Below are positions 16,816 to 32,257 of a DNA stretch of 64,000 nucleotides, in pieces; the stretch's first letter is position 1; each line of letters starts with the position of its first letter. Origin of the DNA: Cellulomonas sp. JZ18 (GTDB lineage: Bacteria > Actinomycetota > Actinomycetes > Actinomycetales > Cellulomonadaceae); contig NZ_CP045245.1 of assembly GCF_009720485.1 (NCBI RefSeq), positions 1,426,001 through 1,490,000 on the forward strand. The letters are read 5' to 3'. The notes under the pieces are model-generated. The model was not told where the DNA came from. It ran no database searches and was given only the letters and a program-made list of their open reading frames with translations. The position numbers and the translations under genes are program-made.

Positions 16816-18543
16816 GTGGCTGCCACGATCGCCCAGACCATCGTCGCCACCCTGCGAGCCAACGGCGTCGAACGCGTCTACGGCATCCCCGGCGACTCCC
16901 TCAACGGCTTCACCGACGCGATCCGGCGGGACGGCTCCATCGAGTGGGTCCTCACGCGGCACGAGGAGGCGGCGGCGCTCGCGGCCGCCGCCGAGGCCGA
17001 GCTGACCGGCCGGCTCGCCGTCTGCGTGGGCAGCGGCGGCCCGGGCAACCTGCACCTGATCAACGGCCTGTACGACGCCGCCCGCAGCCGGGTGCCCGTG
17101 CTGGCGATCGCCGCGCACATCCCCAGCACCGAGATCGGCAGCGGCTACTTCCAGGAGACCCACCCGCAGGAGCTGTTCCGCGAGTGCAGCGTCTACCGGG
17201 AGCTCGTGTCCGACCCGGCGCAGATGCCCCGGATGCTCGAGATCGCGATGCGCAGCGCGATCGAGCAGCGCGGCGTCTCCGTCCTCGTCCTGCCCGGCGA
17301 CGTCGCCCTGCAGCGCGCCGCGAGCGAGCGCGTGGTCGTGGTCCCGCAGGCCCGGCCGCGGGTCGTGCCCGCCGCCGACGAGCTGGCCGCGGCGGCCGAC
17401 CTGCTCAACGCCGGACGCCGCACCACGATCCTCGCGGGAGCGGGCGTCGGGGACGCGCACGACGACGTCGTCGCGCTCGCGGACAAGCTGGCCGCCCCGA
17501 TCGTCCACACGATGCGCGGCAAGGACCGCATCGAGTACGACAACCCGTTCGACGTCGGCATGACGGGCCTGCTGGGGTTCGCCTCCGGCTACCGGGCGAT
17601 GGACGGCGCGGACACGCTGCTGATGCTGGGGACCGACTTCCCCTACCAGCAGTTCTTCCCGCAGGACGCGCGCGTCGTGCAGGTCGACATCCGCGGGGAG
17701 CAGCTCGGCAGGCGCACGCCGCTCGCGCTGGGCCTGGTGGGCGACGTGGGGGAGACGGCCCGGGCGCTGCTGCCCCTGATCGACGGGGGCCGCGACCGCG
17801 GGCACCTCGACGACGCCGTGGACCACTACGCGAGGACGCGCGCCCGCCTGGACGACCTGGCCACCGAGTCCCGCGGCAACCGGCCGATCCACCCGCAGTA
17901 CGTCGCGCGGCTCGTCGACGAGCTCGCGTCCGAGGACGCCGTCCTCATCCCCGACGTGGGCTCGCCGGTCATCTACGCCGCCCGGTACCTGCACACCGGC
18001 GGCGGCCGCCGGCTCATCGGCTCGTTCACCCACGGCACGATGGCGAACGCCCTCTCGCACGCGATCGGCGCGCAGAGCGCGTTCCCCGGCCGGCAGGTCG
18101 TCGCCCTCGCCGGCGACGGCGGGCTCGCGATGCTGCTGGGGGAGCTCATGACGCTCGCGCAGCACCGGCTGCCCGTGAAGGTCGTCGTGTTCAACAACGC
18201 GTCGCTGAACTTCATCGAGCTGGAGATGAAGGCCGCGGGCTTCGTCAACTACGGCACCGGCCTGCAGAACCCGAGCTTCGCCGCCGTCGCGGAGGCGATG
18301 GGCGTGCGGGGCGTGCGGGTGGAGCGGTCGGCGGACCTGCGCGGCGCCCTCGCGGAGGCGTTCGCGCACGACGGCCCCGCGCTCATCGACGTCGTCACGG
18401 AGCGCGACGAGCTGTCGATCCCGCCGAAGGTCACGGCGGAGCAGGTCAAGGGGTTCACCCTCTACGCGATCCGCACCGTGCTCTCCGGCCGCGGGGACGA
18501 GCTGCTCGACCTGGCGAGCGCCAACTACCGGCAGCTCTTCTAG
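16816..18543 (+). CDS. poxB: Thiamine diphosphate-dependent pyruvate oxidase / pyruvate:quinone dehydrogenase
   Basis: 575 residues with the three POX-type domains: the Pyr domain with the catalytic Glu in RHEEAAAL, a central FAD/Rossmann domain, and the PP domain with the GDG...NN thiamine diphosphate motif (AGDGGLAMLLGEL to VFNNASLNFIELEM). PoxB enzymes decarboxylate pyruvate to acetate and pass electrons to quinones (or to oxygen in oxidases). The C-terminal segment (FTLYAIRTVLSG) resembles the membrane-association tail of PoxB. GAAGGAG precedes the GTG. Confidence 0.9.
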   Translation: MAATIAQTIVATLRANGVERVYGIPGDSLNGFTDAIRRDGSIEWVLTRHEEAAALAAAAEAELTGRLAVCVGSGGPGNLHLINGLYDAARSRVPVLAIAAHIPSTEIGSGYFQETHPQELFRECSVYRELVSDPAQMPRMLEIAMRSAIEQRGVSVLVLPGDVALQRAASERVVVVPQARPRVVPAADELAAAADLLNAGRRTTILAGAGVGDAHDDVVALADKLAAPIVHTMRGKDRIEYDNPFDVGMTGLLGFASGYRAMDGADTLLMLGTDFPYQQFFPQDARVVQVDIRGEQLGRRTPLALGLVGDVGETARALLPLIDGGRDRGHLDDAVDHYARTRARLDDLATESRGNRPIHPQYVARLVDELASEDAVLIPDVGSPVIYAARYLHTGGGRRLIGSFTHGTMANALSHAIGAQSAFPGRQVVALAGDGGLAMLLGELMTLAQHRLPVKVVVFNNASLNFIELEMKAAGFVNYGTGLQNPSFAAVAEAMGVRGVRVERSADLRGALAEAFAHDGPALIDVVTERDELSIPPKVTAEQVKGFTLYAIRTVLSGRGDELLDLASANYRQLF

Positions 18544-18649
18544 CGGGTGGCCGCCTCGCGCGCCGCCCGTTCGTCGGTCTCGAGGCGTGTCGCGGTGGCC
18601 GCGCCGGTGCCGAGCCGGTGCCGAGCCGGCCGTCGACCTCGCCGTGGCG

Positions 18650-19033
18650 TCAGCCGCTCCGGCCGAGGTCGTCGGGCACGACCGGCCGTCGGTCGCGGGG
18701 GAGCCCGGCGCGCACGAGCAGGTAGGACTCGCGCACGAGCTCCTGCACCAGGTCGGCGGTGACGTCGTCCCGACCGTGCACGGTGATCCAGTGGCGCTTG
18801 TTCATGTGGTAGCCGGGCGTGATGCCCGCGTGCTGCTCGCGCAGCGCCAGGGCGTCCTCCGGGTCGCACTTGAGCACGGCGACGGGTTCGCCGGGGACGT
18901 CGGTGAGCAGCAGGAAGACCTTGCCGGCGACCTTGAAGACGTCCCACTCGGGGCCGAAGGGGTGCTCGTGGGTGGCGCCCGGCAGGTCGGCGGCCGTCCG
19001 CACCGCCGTCTGCCGGACCGCGTCACCGTGCAC
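18650..19033 (-). CDS. MmcQ/YjbR-family protein
   Basis: 127 residues from the GTG at 19033, with CCGAGG upstream; an ATG at 19102 would add 23 residues of Pro-rich sequence unlike the family. The YjbR pattern is clear: HPFGPEWDVFKVAGKVFLLL, VLKCDPEDALALREQ and YHMNKRHWITV. The fold is a CyaY-like DNA-binding or MmcQ domain of uncertain role. Monocistronic and convergent with poxB. Confidence 0.85.
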   Translation of the reverse strand: MHGDAVRQTAVRTAADLPGATHEHPFGPEWDVFKVAGKVFLLLTDVPGEPVAVLKCDPEDALALREQHAGITPGYHMNKRHWITVHGRDDVTADLVQELVRESYLLVRAGLPRDRRPVVPDDLGRSG

Positions 19034-19261
19034 GTCGGGCCTCGGACCGCGCGTGGGCGGCGGGCAGGGAGGCGGGAGCGCGCACCCCGCAAGTCTGGTC
19101 ACGCCCCGCGGGCGCTGCCAGCCGGTGCGCGCCGGGCCCGGCCCTCCGCCTTGACGTGACGGGGGCGACAGCCGTGGTCCCGGCCGGCCGGGTTAGCCTG
19201 TCGCCGGTCCACGCGGGCGCGACGTAGGCAGGCGCCCGCCGTCCGTGGGGAAGTGCGGGAG

Positions 19262-19978
19262 ATGATCAGGGTCGGCATCGCGGAGGACGACGCCGCGAGC
19301 GTGGCCCTGCTGCGGTCCTACCTCGACCGGTACGAGCAGGAGCACGACGTCGCGTTCCGCACCACCACGTACGGCGACGGCGCCGACCTGGTCGAGCGCT
19401 ACCGGTCCGACCAGGACATCCTCCTGCTGGACGTCGAGATGCCCGACCTCGACGGGTTCAGCGCCGCCGAACGCGTCCGCGCCGTCGACCAGGACGTCGT
19501 CATCGTGTTCATCACGAACATGGCGCAGTACGCGATCCGCGGGTACGAGGTCGAGGCGCTGAGCTACCTCCTCAAGCCGGTGCCGTACTACGCGTTCTCG
19601 CAGCAGATGCGCCGGTCGGTGGAGCGGGTGCGCGCGCGGGCGTCCGTGGACCGCCTGTCCTTCACCGTGAACGGCGACCTCGTGCGGCTCGACCTCGCCG
19701 ACGTGCTGTACGTCGAGAGCATCCGCCACCACCTCGTCGTGCACACCGTCGACGGGCGGTACCAGCTGGTCGGGGCGCTGAAGAACATGGAGGCCGAGCT
19801 GGCCGACAAGGGCTTCTTCCGCAGCAACAACTGCTACCTGGTGAACATGCGGCACGTGCGGGCGGTGCGGCAGAGCACCTGCGTGCTGCACGGCGGGCAC
19901 GAGCTCGTGGTCAGCCGGCCCCGCAAGAAGGCGTTCCTCGCGGCGCTGACCGACCACGTCGGCGGGCGGCACGCGTGA
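19262..19978 (+). CDS. LytTR-family response regulator
   Basis: 238 residues. A receiver domain (1-120, phospho-acceptor Asp57 in LLLDVEMPDLDG) is followed by a LytTR DNA-binding domain (about 135-235: ADVLYVESIRHHLVVHTVDG, FFRSNNCYLVNMRHV). LytTR regulators bind pairs of direct repeats about two helical turns apart. The ATG is taken because receiver domains begin MIRVGIAEDD; a GTG three codons upstream is possible. TAGCCT at about 19194 may be the -10. Its TGA overlaps the GTG of the kinase gene. A repeat pair with 21-base period lies nearby at 22634-22671. Confidence 0.92.
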   Translation: MIRVGIAEDDAASVALLRSYLDRYEQEHDVAFRTTTYGDGADLVERYRSDQDILLLDVEMPDLDGFSAAERVRAVDQDVVIVFITNMAQYAIRGYEVEALSYLLKPVPYYAFSQQMRRSVERVRARASVDRLSFTVNGDLVRLDLADVLYVESIRHHLVVHTVDGRYQLVGALKNMEAELADKGFFRSNNCYLVNMRHVRAVRQSTCVLHGGHELVVSRPRKKAFLAALTDHVGGRHA

Positions 19979-21309
19979 ACCCGGCGGAGACGCTGCCGGA
20001 CATCCCCCGTGCGCTGACCGGTCTCGCCGAGTGGAGCGCGTGCGTCGTGTACCTGCTCGTCGTCGCGCGCCGCCGGCCGTCGGCGCGGCTCGCCGTCACC
20101 GCCGGTGTCGCGCTCGTCCTGCAGGTGGGCGTCCAGGTCGCCGCGGGTCTCCTGCCGCTGCGCCTGTGGCCGGTCGGCATGGCCGCGGCCGTCGTGGTGA
20201 TGCTCGCGTTCGTGCACCACGCCGCCCGGCTCCCGCTGCGCGCCTCGGGGTACCTCACGGCGCGGGCGCTCGTCCTCGCCGAGCTGGTCGCGTCGTTCCA
20301 CTGGCAGCTGCACGTCTTCTTCTTCCGCGCGGACCCCGTCCCCGACACCCCGGCGCAGGTCGGCTTCGCGGTGCTCGTGCACGCCGCGGCCTACACGGGC
20401 GCGTGGGCCGTCGAGCGGCGCAACGTCACCCGCGACTCCGTCGTCGGCGTGGGGACGCGCGACCTGCTCCAGGCCGGTGCGATCGCGCTGGTCACGTTCG
20501 CGATGAGCAACGTCTCGTTCCTGTCGACGAGCACGCCCTTCAGCGGACGCCTCGGGCAGGAGGTGTTCTACATCCGCACGCTCGTGGACCTGTGCGGCTT
20601 CGTCGCGCTGCACGCGCAGCAGGGGCAGCGGCTCGAGGCGCACGCGCGCGCCGAGCTCGGCGCGATCGACGCGGTGCTGCGCAGCCAGCACGAGCAGTAC
20701 CTGGCCTCCAAGCGCTCCATGGACGCGGTCAACCGGACGTACCACGACCTCAAGCACCAGATCCAGGTGATCCGTGCCGAGGCGGACCCCGCCCGCGCGC
20801 ACGCCCACCTCGACGACCTCGAGGCGAGCATCCGCGACCACACCGCGTACGTGCGCACGGGCAACCCGGTGCTGGACGTGCTGCTCACCACCAAGAGCCG
20901 CGAGTGCGCGGAGCGCGGGGTCGAGCTCACGTGCGTCGCCGACGGGGCCCTGCTGTCGTTCATGTCGGCGATGGACGTGGCGACGGTGATCGGCAACGCC
21001 CTCGACAACGCGGTGGAGGCGGCCTGCGTCGTGGAGCCGGCGGACGAGCGGCTGATCCGCATGGCCCTGTTCGCGCAGAGCGACCTGGTGCTCCTCGTCG
21101 TGGAGAACCGGTTCGCGGGGGAGCGGCGCGTCGAGGACGACCGGGTGGCGACGTCCAAGGCGGACCGCACCCGGCACGGCTACGGCCTCAAGAGCATCCG
21201 GCACACCGCGGAGAAGTACGACGGGTCGATGACCGTGCGCGCCGCCGACGGCTGGTTCACGCTGCGCGTGCTGCTGCCCCGGCCCGCCACCGACGCGTCC
21301 GCCGCGTGA
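19975..21309 (+). CDS. GHKL-type sensor histidine kinase (AgrC/LytS-like partner)
   Basis: 444 residues. About 200 N-terminal residues form six membrane helices. A coiled segment leads to the H-box YHDLKHQIQVI (residues 256-266). The GHKL ATPase domain follows (VIGNALDNAVEAA for the N box, GYGLKSIRHTAEKYDG for the G box). This architecture is that of AgrC-like kinases that pair with LytTR regulators, often sensing peptides or envelope state. The gene is coupled to the regulator by a GTGA overlap and convergent with the mutase gene, 14 bases apart. Confidence 0.9.
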   Translation: MNPAETLPDIPRALTGLAEWSACVVYLLVVARRRPSARLAVTAGVALVLQVGVQVAAGLLPLRLWPVGMAAAVVVMLAFVHHAARLPLRASGYLTARALVLAELVASFHWQLHVFFFRADPVPDTPAQVGFAVLVHAAAYTGAWAVERRNVTRDSVVGVGTRDLLQAGAIALVTFAMSNVSFLSTSTPFSGRLGQEVFYIRTLVDLCGFVALHAQQGQRLEAHARAELGAIDAVLRSQHEQYLASKRSMDAVNRTYHDLKHQIQVIRAEADPARAHAHLDDLEASIRDHTAYVRTGNPVLDVLLTTKSRECAERGVELTCVADGALLSFMSAMDVATVIGNALDNAVEAACVVEPADERLIRMALFAQSDLVLLVVENRFAGERRVEDDRVATSKADRTRHGYGLKSIRHTAEKYDGSMTVRAADGWFTLRVLLPRPATDASAA

Positions 21310-21323
21310 CGGCGGCCCGCGGC

Positions 21324-25756
<4,433 letters not shown>

Positions 25757-25779
25757 CGCCCCGTCCGACCCTCCGCCGA

Positions 25780-25820
25780 CCCCGGCCACGCCCCGCCCGA
25801 GAGCGGGGCGTGGGCCGGGG
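25780..25820 (+). terminator. Stem-loop between the two GH3 genes
   Basis: A 17-base arm (25780-25796) pairs with 25803-25820 around a 6-base loop, with one bulged base. It lies 24 bases after the permuted GH3 stop and 49 bases before the next start on the same strand. It could end transcription or reduce read-through. No T tract. Confidence 0.5.
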
Positions 25821-25868
25821 CGGCGCCCCCTCCTCGCACCGCCGCGCACGGAACGGATCCGACGCACC

Positions 25869-28310
25869 ATGACCGACCAGTCCCTCCGCACGAGCGCCGA
25901 CGTGGACGCCGTGCTCGCGCGGCTCACGCTGCTGGAGAAGGCCGCCCTGCTGGCGGGCAAGAACGTCTGGCAGACGCGCGACGTGCCGCGGCTCGGCGTC
26001 CCGTCCGCCTTCCTCGCGGACGGGCCGCACGGCGTGCGCAAGCAGGTCGGCTCGTCCGACCACCTCGGCCTGCACGCCTCCGAGCCGGCGACGTGCTTCC
26101 CCACGGCGGCCACGGTCGCGAACAGCTGGGACCCCGTCCTCGCCGAGCGGATCGGCCGTGCCCTGGGCGCCGAGGCCGCGGCGCAGGGCGTCGACGTCCT
26201 GCTCGGCCCGGGCCTGAACATCAAGCGCAGCCCGCTGTGCGGGCGTGCCTTCGAGTACTTCTCCGAGGACCCGCTGCTGTCCGGCCGCCTCGCGGCCGCG
26301 TACGTGCGCGGCATCCAGGACCAGGGCGTCGTCGCGTGCCCCAAGCACTTCGCCGCCAACAGCCAGGAGCTGCGCCGCATGGCCAGCGACTCCGTGGTGG
26401 ACGAGCGCACGCTGCGGGAGGTCTACCTCACCGCGTTCGAGATCGTCGTCCGCGAGTCCGCGCCGGGCGCGATCATGTCCGCGTACAACCTCGTCAACGG
26501 CACGTACGCGCACGAGAACCACCACCTGCTCACCGAGGTCCTGCGCGAGGAGTGGGGCTTCGACGGCGCCGTCGTCAGCGACTGGGGCGGCGCCAACGAC
26601 TCCGTGGCCGCCGTGCGCGCCGGCGGCTCGCTCGAGATGCCGGCCCCCGGGCTGCACGTCGCGCGGCGCCTCGTCCGGGCCGTCGAGGACGGCGAGCTCG
26701 ACGTGGCGGACCTCGACGCCCGGGTGCGCGAGGTCCTCGCGCTGGCCCTGCGCGAGCGGCCGCTGCCGGGCCCCGTGGACGCCGACGCGCACCACGCGCT
26801 GGCGCGCGAGGCCGCGGCCCGCAGCGCCGTGCTGCTGAAGAACGACGGCGACCTGCTGCCCCTCGCGCCCGGCACGCGCGTCGCGGTCGTCGGCGACTTC
26901 GCCGCCACGCCGCGCTACCAGGGCGCCGGGTCGTCGCAGGTGAACCCGACGCGGCTGGACTCGGTGCTCGGCGCGGTCGCGGGCAGCGGTCTCGTCCTGA
27001 CCTCCTACGCGCCCGGCTTCCGCCGCGACGGCACCCCCGCCCCCGCCCTCGTGCGCGAGGCCGTGGAGGCGGCGGCCGGGGCGGACGTGGTGCTCGTGCA
27101 CCTCGGGCTGGCCGAGATCGCCGAGTCGGAGGGTGTCGACCGCACCCACCTGCGGCTCGCGGACGACCAGGTCGCGCTGCTGCGGGCGGTCGCGGCCGTG
27201 CACGACCGGGTCGTCGTCGTGCTCTCCGCCGGCGGCGTCGTCGAGGTCCCGTGGCTGGACGAGTGCACCGCCCTGCTGCACGCCTACCTCGGCGGCCAGG
27301 CCGGCGCCGCGGGCGTGCTCGACGTGCTCACCGGCCGCGTCGCGCCCGCGGGCCGGCTCGCGGAGACGTACCCCGTGCGCCTGGCGGACACCCCCACCGC
27401 GGACACGTTCCCCGCCCAGGGGCGCACGGTCGAGTACCGCGAGGGGCCGTTCGTCGGCTACCGCTACTACACGACCGCGGGGGTCGCGGTCGCGTTCCCG
27501 TTCGGCTTCGGGCTGACGTACACGACCTTCGCGTACGACGACCTCGTCGTCGGGGACCGGGAGGTGCGGTTCACCCTGACGAACACCGGTGCCCGCGCAG
27601 GTGCCGAGGTCGCGCAGGTGTACGTCCGCCGCCGGGGCGACGGCGTGCTGCGCCCCGAGCGGGTGCTGGCCGGTTTCGCGCGCGTCGAGCTCGCGCCGGG
27701 GGAGCGCCGCACCGTCACGGTGGCGCTCGACCCGACCGCCCTGCGGCACTTCGACACCGCGAGCGGCTCCTGGCAGGTGGAGACGGCGGAGTACGACGTG
27801 CTGGTCGGGGCGAGCGTCACCGACGTGCGCCTCGAGGGCGTCGCCCGGGTGACCGGGACCGCGCCCGCCCGCGCGGGCGCCGCCGACGCGCTGCCGAGCT
27901 ACCGCGCCGCACGCGTGCAGCGCGTCCCGGACGCCGAGTTCGCCGCCCTCCTCGGCCGGCCGGTGCCCGTCCCGGCGACCCGCGGGCCGCTCGGGGTCAA
28001 CGACACCCTCGGCCAGATGGACGGTGCCCGGTCGCCGCTCGCGCGGTTCGTCCACCGCGTGCTCGTCGCGGTCCGGCGCCGCGCGGACCGGCGGGGGAAG
28101 CCCGACCTGAACGCCCTCTTCGTCTACCACATGCCGTTCCGCGCGATCGCGAAGATGACGAACGGCGTCGTCAGCGACGCCGCCGTCGAGGCGATCCTCA
28201 CCGCCGTCAACGGACGCACGCTCGTCGGCCTCGGGCGCACGGTCCGCGCCCTCGTGCGCACCGCGCTCGCCGACCGCCGCACCCGCCGGGACCTCGCGAC
28301 CGGTCACTGA
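25869..28310 (+). CDS. GH3 beta-glycosidase with FnIII-like domain
   Basis: 813 residues in conventional GH3 order: TIM barrel (about 15-270), alpha/beta C-domain (about 310-530, AVLLKNDGDLLPLAP), FnIII-like domain (about 560-665, FPFGFGLTYTTFAYDD), then an extra C-terminal part of about 140 residues (LGRPVPVPATRGPLGVNDTL onwards). The nucleophile is Asp238 in VVSDWGGAND, and KHFAAN is intact. No signal peptide, so it should act in the cytoplasm, probably as a beta-glucosidase. The same-strand neighbours GtrA and GT2 suggest it processes the same glycan as the membrane GH3. Confidence 0.9.
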   Translation: MTDQSLRTSADVDAVLARLTLLEKAALLAGKNVWQTRDVPRLGVPSAFLADGPHGVRKQVGSSDHLGLHASEPATCFPTAATVANSWDPVLAERIGRALGAEAAAQGVDVLLGPGLNIKRSPLCGRAFEYFSEDPLLSGRLAAAYVRGIQDQGVVACPKHFAANSQELRRMASDSVVDERTLREVYLTAFEIVVRESAPGAIMSAYNLVNGTYAHENHHLLTEVLREEWGFDGAVVSDWGGANDSVAAVRAGGSLEMPAPGLHVARRLVRAVEDGELDVADLDARVREVLALALRERPLPGPVDADAHHALAREAAARSAVLLKNDGDLLPLAPGTRVAVVGDFAATPRYQGAGSSQVNPTRLDSVLGAVAGSGLVLTSYAPGFRRDGTPAPALVREAVEAAAGADVVLVHLGLAEIAESEGVDRTHLRLADDQVALLRAVAAVHDRVVVVLSAGGVVEVPWLDECTALLHAYLGGQAGAAGVLDVLTGRVAPAGRLAETYPVRLADTPTADTFPAQGRTVEYREGPFVGYRYYTTAGVAVAFPFGFGLTYTTFAYDDLVVGDREVRFTLTNTGARAGAEVAQVYVRRRGDGVLRPERVLAGFARVELAPGERRTVTVALDPTALRHFDTASGSWQVETAEYDVLVGASVTDVRLEGVARVTGTAPARAGAADALPSYRAARVQRVPDAEFAALLGRPVPVPATRGPLGVNDTLGQMDGARSPLARFVHRVLVAVRRRADRRGKPDLNALFVYHMPFRAIAKMTNGVVSDAAVEAILTAVNGRTLVGLGRTVRALVRTALADRRTRRDLATGH

Positions 28311-28358
28311 CCGGCGCCGGCCCGCCCGCCCGTCCCGTCCCCTGAGAGGTCCCTGCCC

Positions 28359-28988
28359 GTGGTCACCCGTCTCCGCGGTCTGTGGGCGTCGTTCGTCGAA
28401 CGCCGTCCCGGCACCGCGCAGTTCCTCGTCTTCCTCGTGCTGAGCAACGGCATCACCGTGCTGCAGCTCGCGCTCATGCCCCTCTTCCGGGCCGCCTTCG
28501 ACGGCACGTCCCTCGTCGGCACCGACTTCCAGGTGTGGCAGGTCGGCACCAACCCGGACGGCACCGCGTACCACGTGTTCGACTACGCGGCCGGAAGCCT
28601 CCCCGAGGGCGGGGGTGGCTTGGCATACTTCCTGGCGGTGCAGATCACCCTGCTCATCGCGCAGGTCATCAACTTCTTCGCCCAGCGCAGCATCACCTTC
28701 AAGTCCAACAGCTCGGTCGCGCGTGCGGCGGCCTGGTACGCGATCGCCTACGTCGTGATCACGCTCGGGGCTGCCGCTGCCCAGGGCCTGTACAAGGCGC
28801 CGCTGTACGAGCTGCTGATCGACACGTGGGGGATGGGGCGCACCGGCGAGACGGCCGCGGACGTGCTGACGATGATCATCAACAGCGCGATCTCGTTCTG
28901 GGTGTTCTTCCCGATCTTCAAGGTCATCTTCAAGCGCGAGCCCGAGCCGGCTGGTGCCGTGGCGACGGAGGACTCGAGGACGGCATGA
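28359..28988 (+). CDS. GtrA-like membrane protein
   Basis: 209 residues with four predicted helices. The first begins QFLVFLVLSNGITVLQL, and AQVINFFAQRSITFK is the typical GtrA loop. GtrA proteins are thought to flip polyprenyl-phosphate-linked sugars across the membrane. A hydrophilic insertion (about 50-85) between helices 1 and 2 is longer than usual. GAGAGG precedes the GTG. Its TGA overlaps the ATG of the GT2 gene, the classic GtrA-GtrB pairing. Confidence 0.88.
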   Translation: MVTRLRGLWASFVERRPGTAQFLVFLVLSNGITVLQLALMPLFRAAFDGTSLVGTDFQVWQVGTNPDGTAYHVFDYAAGSLPEGGGGLAYFLAVQITLLIAQVINFFAQRSITFKSNSSVARAAAWYAIAYVVITLGAAAAQGLYKAPLYELLIDTWGMGRTGETAADVLTMIINSAISFWVFFPIFKVIFKREPEPAGAVATEDSRTA

Positions 28989-30061
28989 GCACGACCACCG
29001 CACCGGCGACGTCGGCCTCCCCGCGCACCGTCGACGGCGTCGCCGTGGCGACCCCGGTCCTGACGGTCGTGGTCCCCGCCTACAACTCCGAGGCGTACCT
29101 CGACCGCTGCCTGGACACGGTGGGCGCGGCGGGCCCGGAGGTCGAGGTCGTCGTCGTCGACGACGGCTCGCAGGACGGGACGGCGGCGCTCGCGCAGCGC
29201 TACGCCGACCGGCACCCGTCCGTGCGCGTCGTCCGCAAGGCCAACGGCGGTCACGGGTCGGCGATCAACGTCGGCCTCGAGCACGCCCGCGGGACCTACC
29301 TCAAGGTCGTCGACAGCGACGACTGGGTCGACGAGGACGCGCTCGCCGAGCTGGTCGCGACGCTGCGCGGATTCGTGTCGCGCGGCGACGACGTGGACCT
29401 CGTCGTGAGCAACTTCGTGTACGAGAAGGTCGGCCGCCGGCCGCACGTCGTCCGGTTCGGCGCCGCCCTGCCGCGCCGGCGGGTGACCACCTGGGACGGC
29501 ACGCGTCGCTTCCGCAAGGGGCGGTACCTGCTCATGCACGCCCTCGTCTACCGCACCCGGCTGCTGCGGGACTGCGGCCTGCGGCTGCCGGAGCACACGT
29601 TCTACGTCGACAACCTGTACGCCTTCCTGCCGCTGCAGCACGTGCGGACGCTGTACTACCTGGACGTCGACCTCTACCGGTACTTCATCGGCCGCGACGA
29701 CCAGTCGGTGCACGAGGCGGTCATGCTGCGTCGTCTCGACCAGCAGCTGCGGGTCAACTGGGCGATGCTGCGGCACCTGCGCGGGCTCGAGGTCCCCGAC
29801 GGGCGGCTGCGCGACTACCTGCTGCACCACGTCGAGATCGTCTGCGCGGTGTCGTCGATCCTGCTGCTGCGTTCCGGCACACCGGCCGACCTCGCCGCCC
29901 GCGACCACCTCTGGGACGAGCTGCGCGCCGAGGACGCCTGGCTGTACCGGCGGGTGCGCTGGTCGGCCGTGGGGGCGCTCAGCAACCTGCCCGGAAGGGC
30001 GGGGCAGCGTGCCTCGCTGCTCGCGTACCGGGTGGCGCAGCGAGTCGTCGGCTTCAGCTGA
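28985..30061 (+). CDS. Family 2 glycosyltransferase
   Basis: 358 residues with a GT-A fold. VVVPAYNSEAYLDRCLDTV starts the nucleotide-binding half, EVVVVDDGSQDGT follows, and the DxD motif is in KVVDSDDWVDEDA. No membrane helices, so it resembles soluble EpsJ-like enzymes more than classical GtrB, which has two C-terminal helices. It probably transfers a sugar from a nucleotide or polyprenyl donor at the inner membrane face. The ATGA overlap with GtrA implies joint function. Confidence 0.9.
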   Translation: MSTTTAPATSASPRTVDGVAVATPVLTVVVPAYNSEAYLDRCLDTVGAAGPEVEVVVVDDGSQDGTAALAQRYADRHPSVRVVRKANGGHGSAINVGLEHARGTYLKVVDSDDWVDEDALAELVATLRGFVSRGDDVDLVVSNFVYEKVGRRPHVVRFGAALPRRRVTTWDGTRRFRKGRYLLMHALVYRTRLLRDCGLRLPEHTFYVDNLYAFLPLQHVRTLYYLDVDLYRYFIGRDDQSVHEAVMLRRLDQQLRVNWAMLRHLRGLEVPDGRLRDYLLHHVEIVCAVSSILLLRSGTPADLAARDHLWDELRAEDAWLYRRVRWSAVGALSNLPGRAGQRASLLAYRVAQRVVGFS

Positions 30062-30100
30062 GCCCGGCGGTGGCGGGAGCACCGCGGCGACGGTGGCACG

Positions 30101-30131
30101 GAAACGGTCCTGTACAGTGCTTGACCGTTTC
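30101..30131. promoter_or_regulatory. Inverted repeat upstream of BCCT gene
   Basis: GAAACGGTC (30101-30109) and GACCGTTTC (30123-30131) are perfect complements separated by 13 bases that include the palindrome TGTACA. The site lies 40 bases after the GT2 stop and 26 bases before the BCCT GTG. It may be an operator in the BCCT promoter (TTGACC and TTGACT hexamers overlap it) or a weak terminator. Confidence 0.4.
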
Positions 30132-30157
30132 TTGACTGCCGACGAAGGGCATGGCCT

Positions 30158-32236
<2,079 letters not shown>

Positions 32237-32257
32237 CCGACGCCCGGGCCGGTGCCG

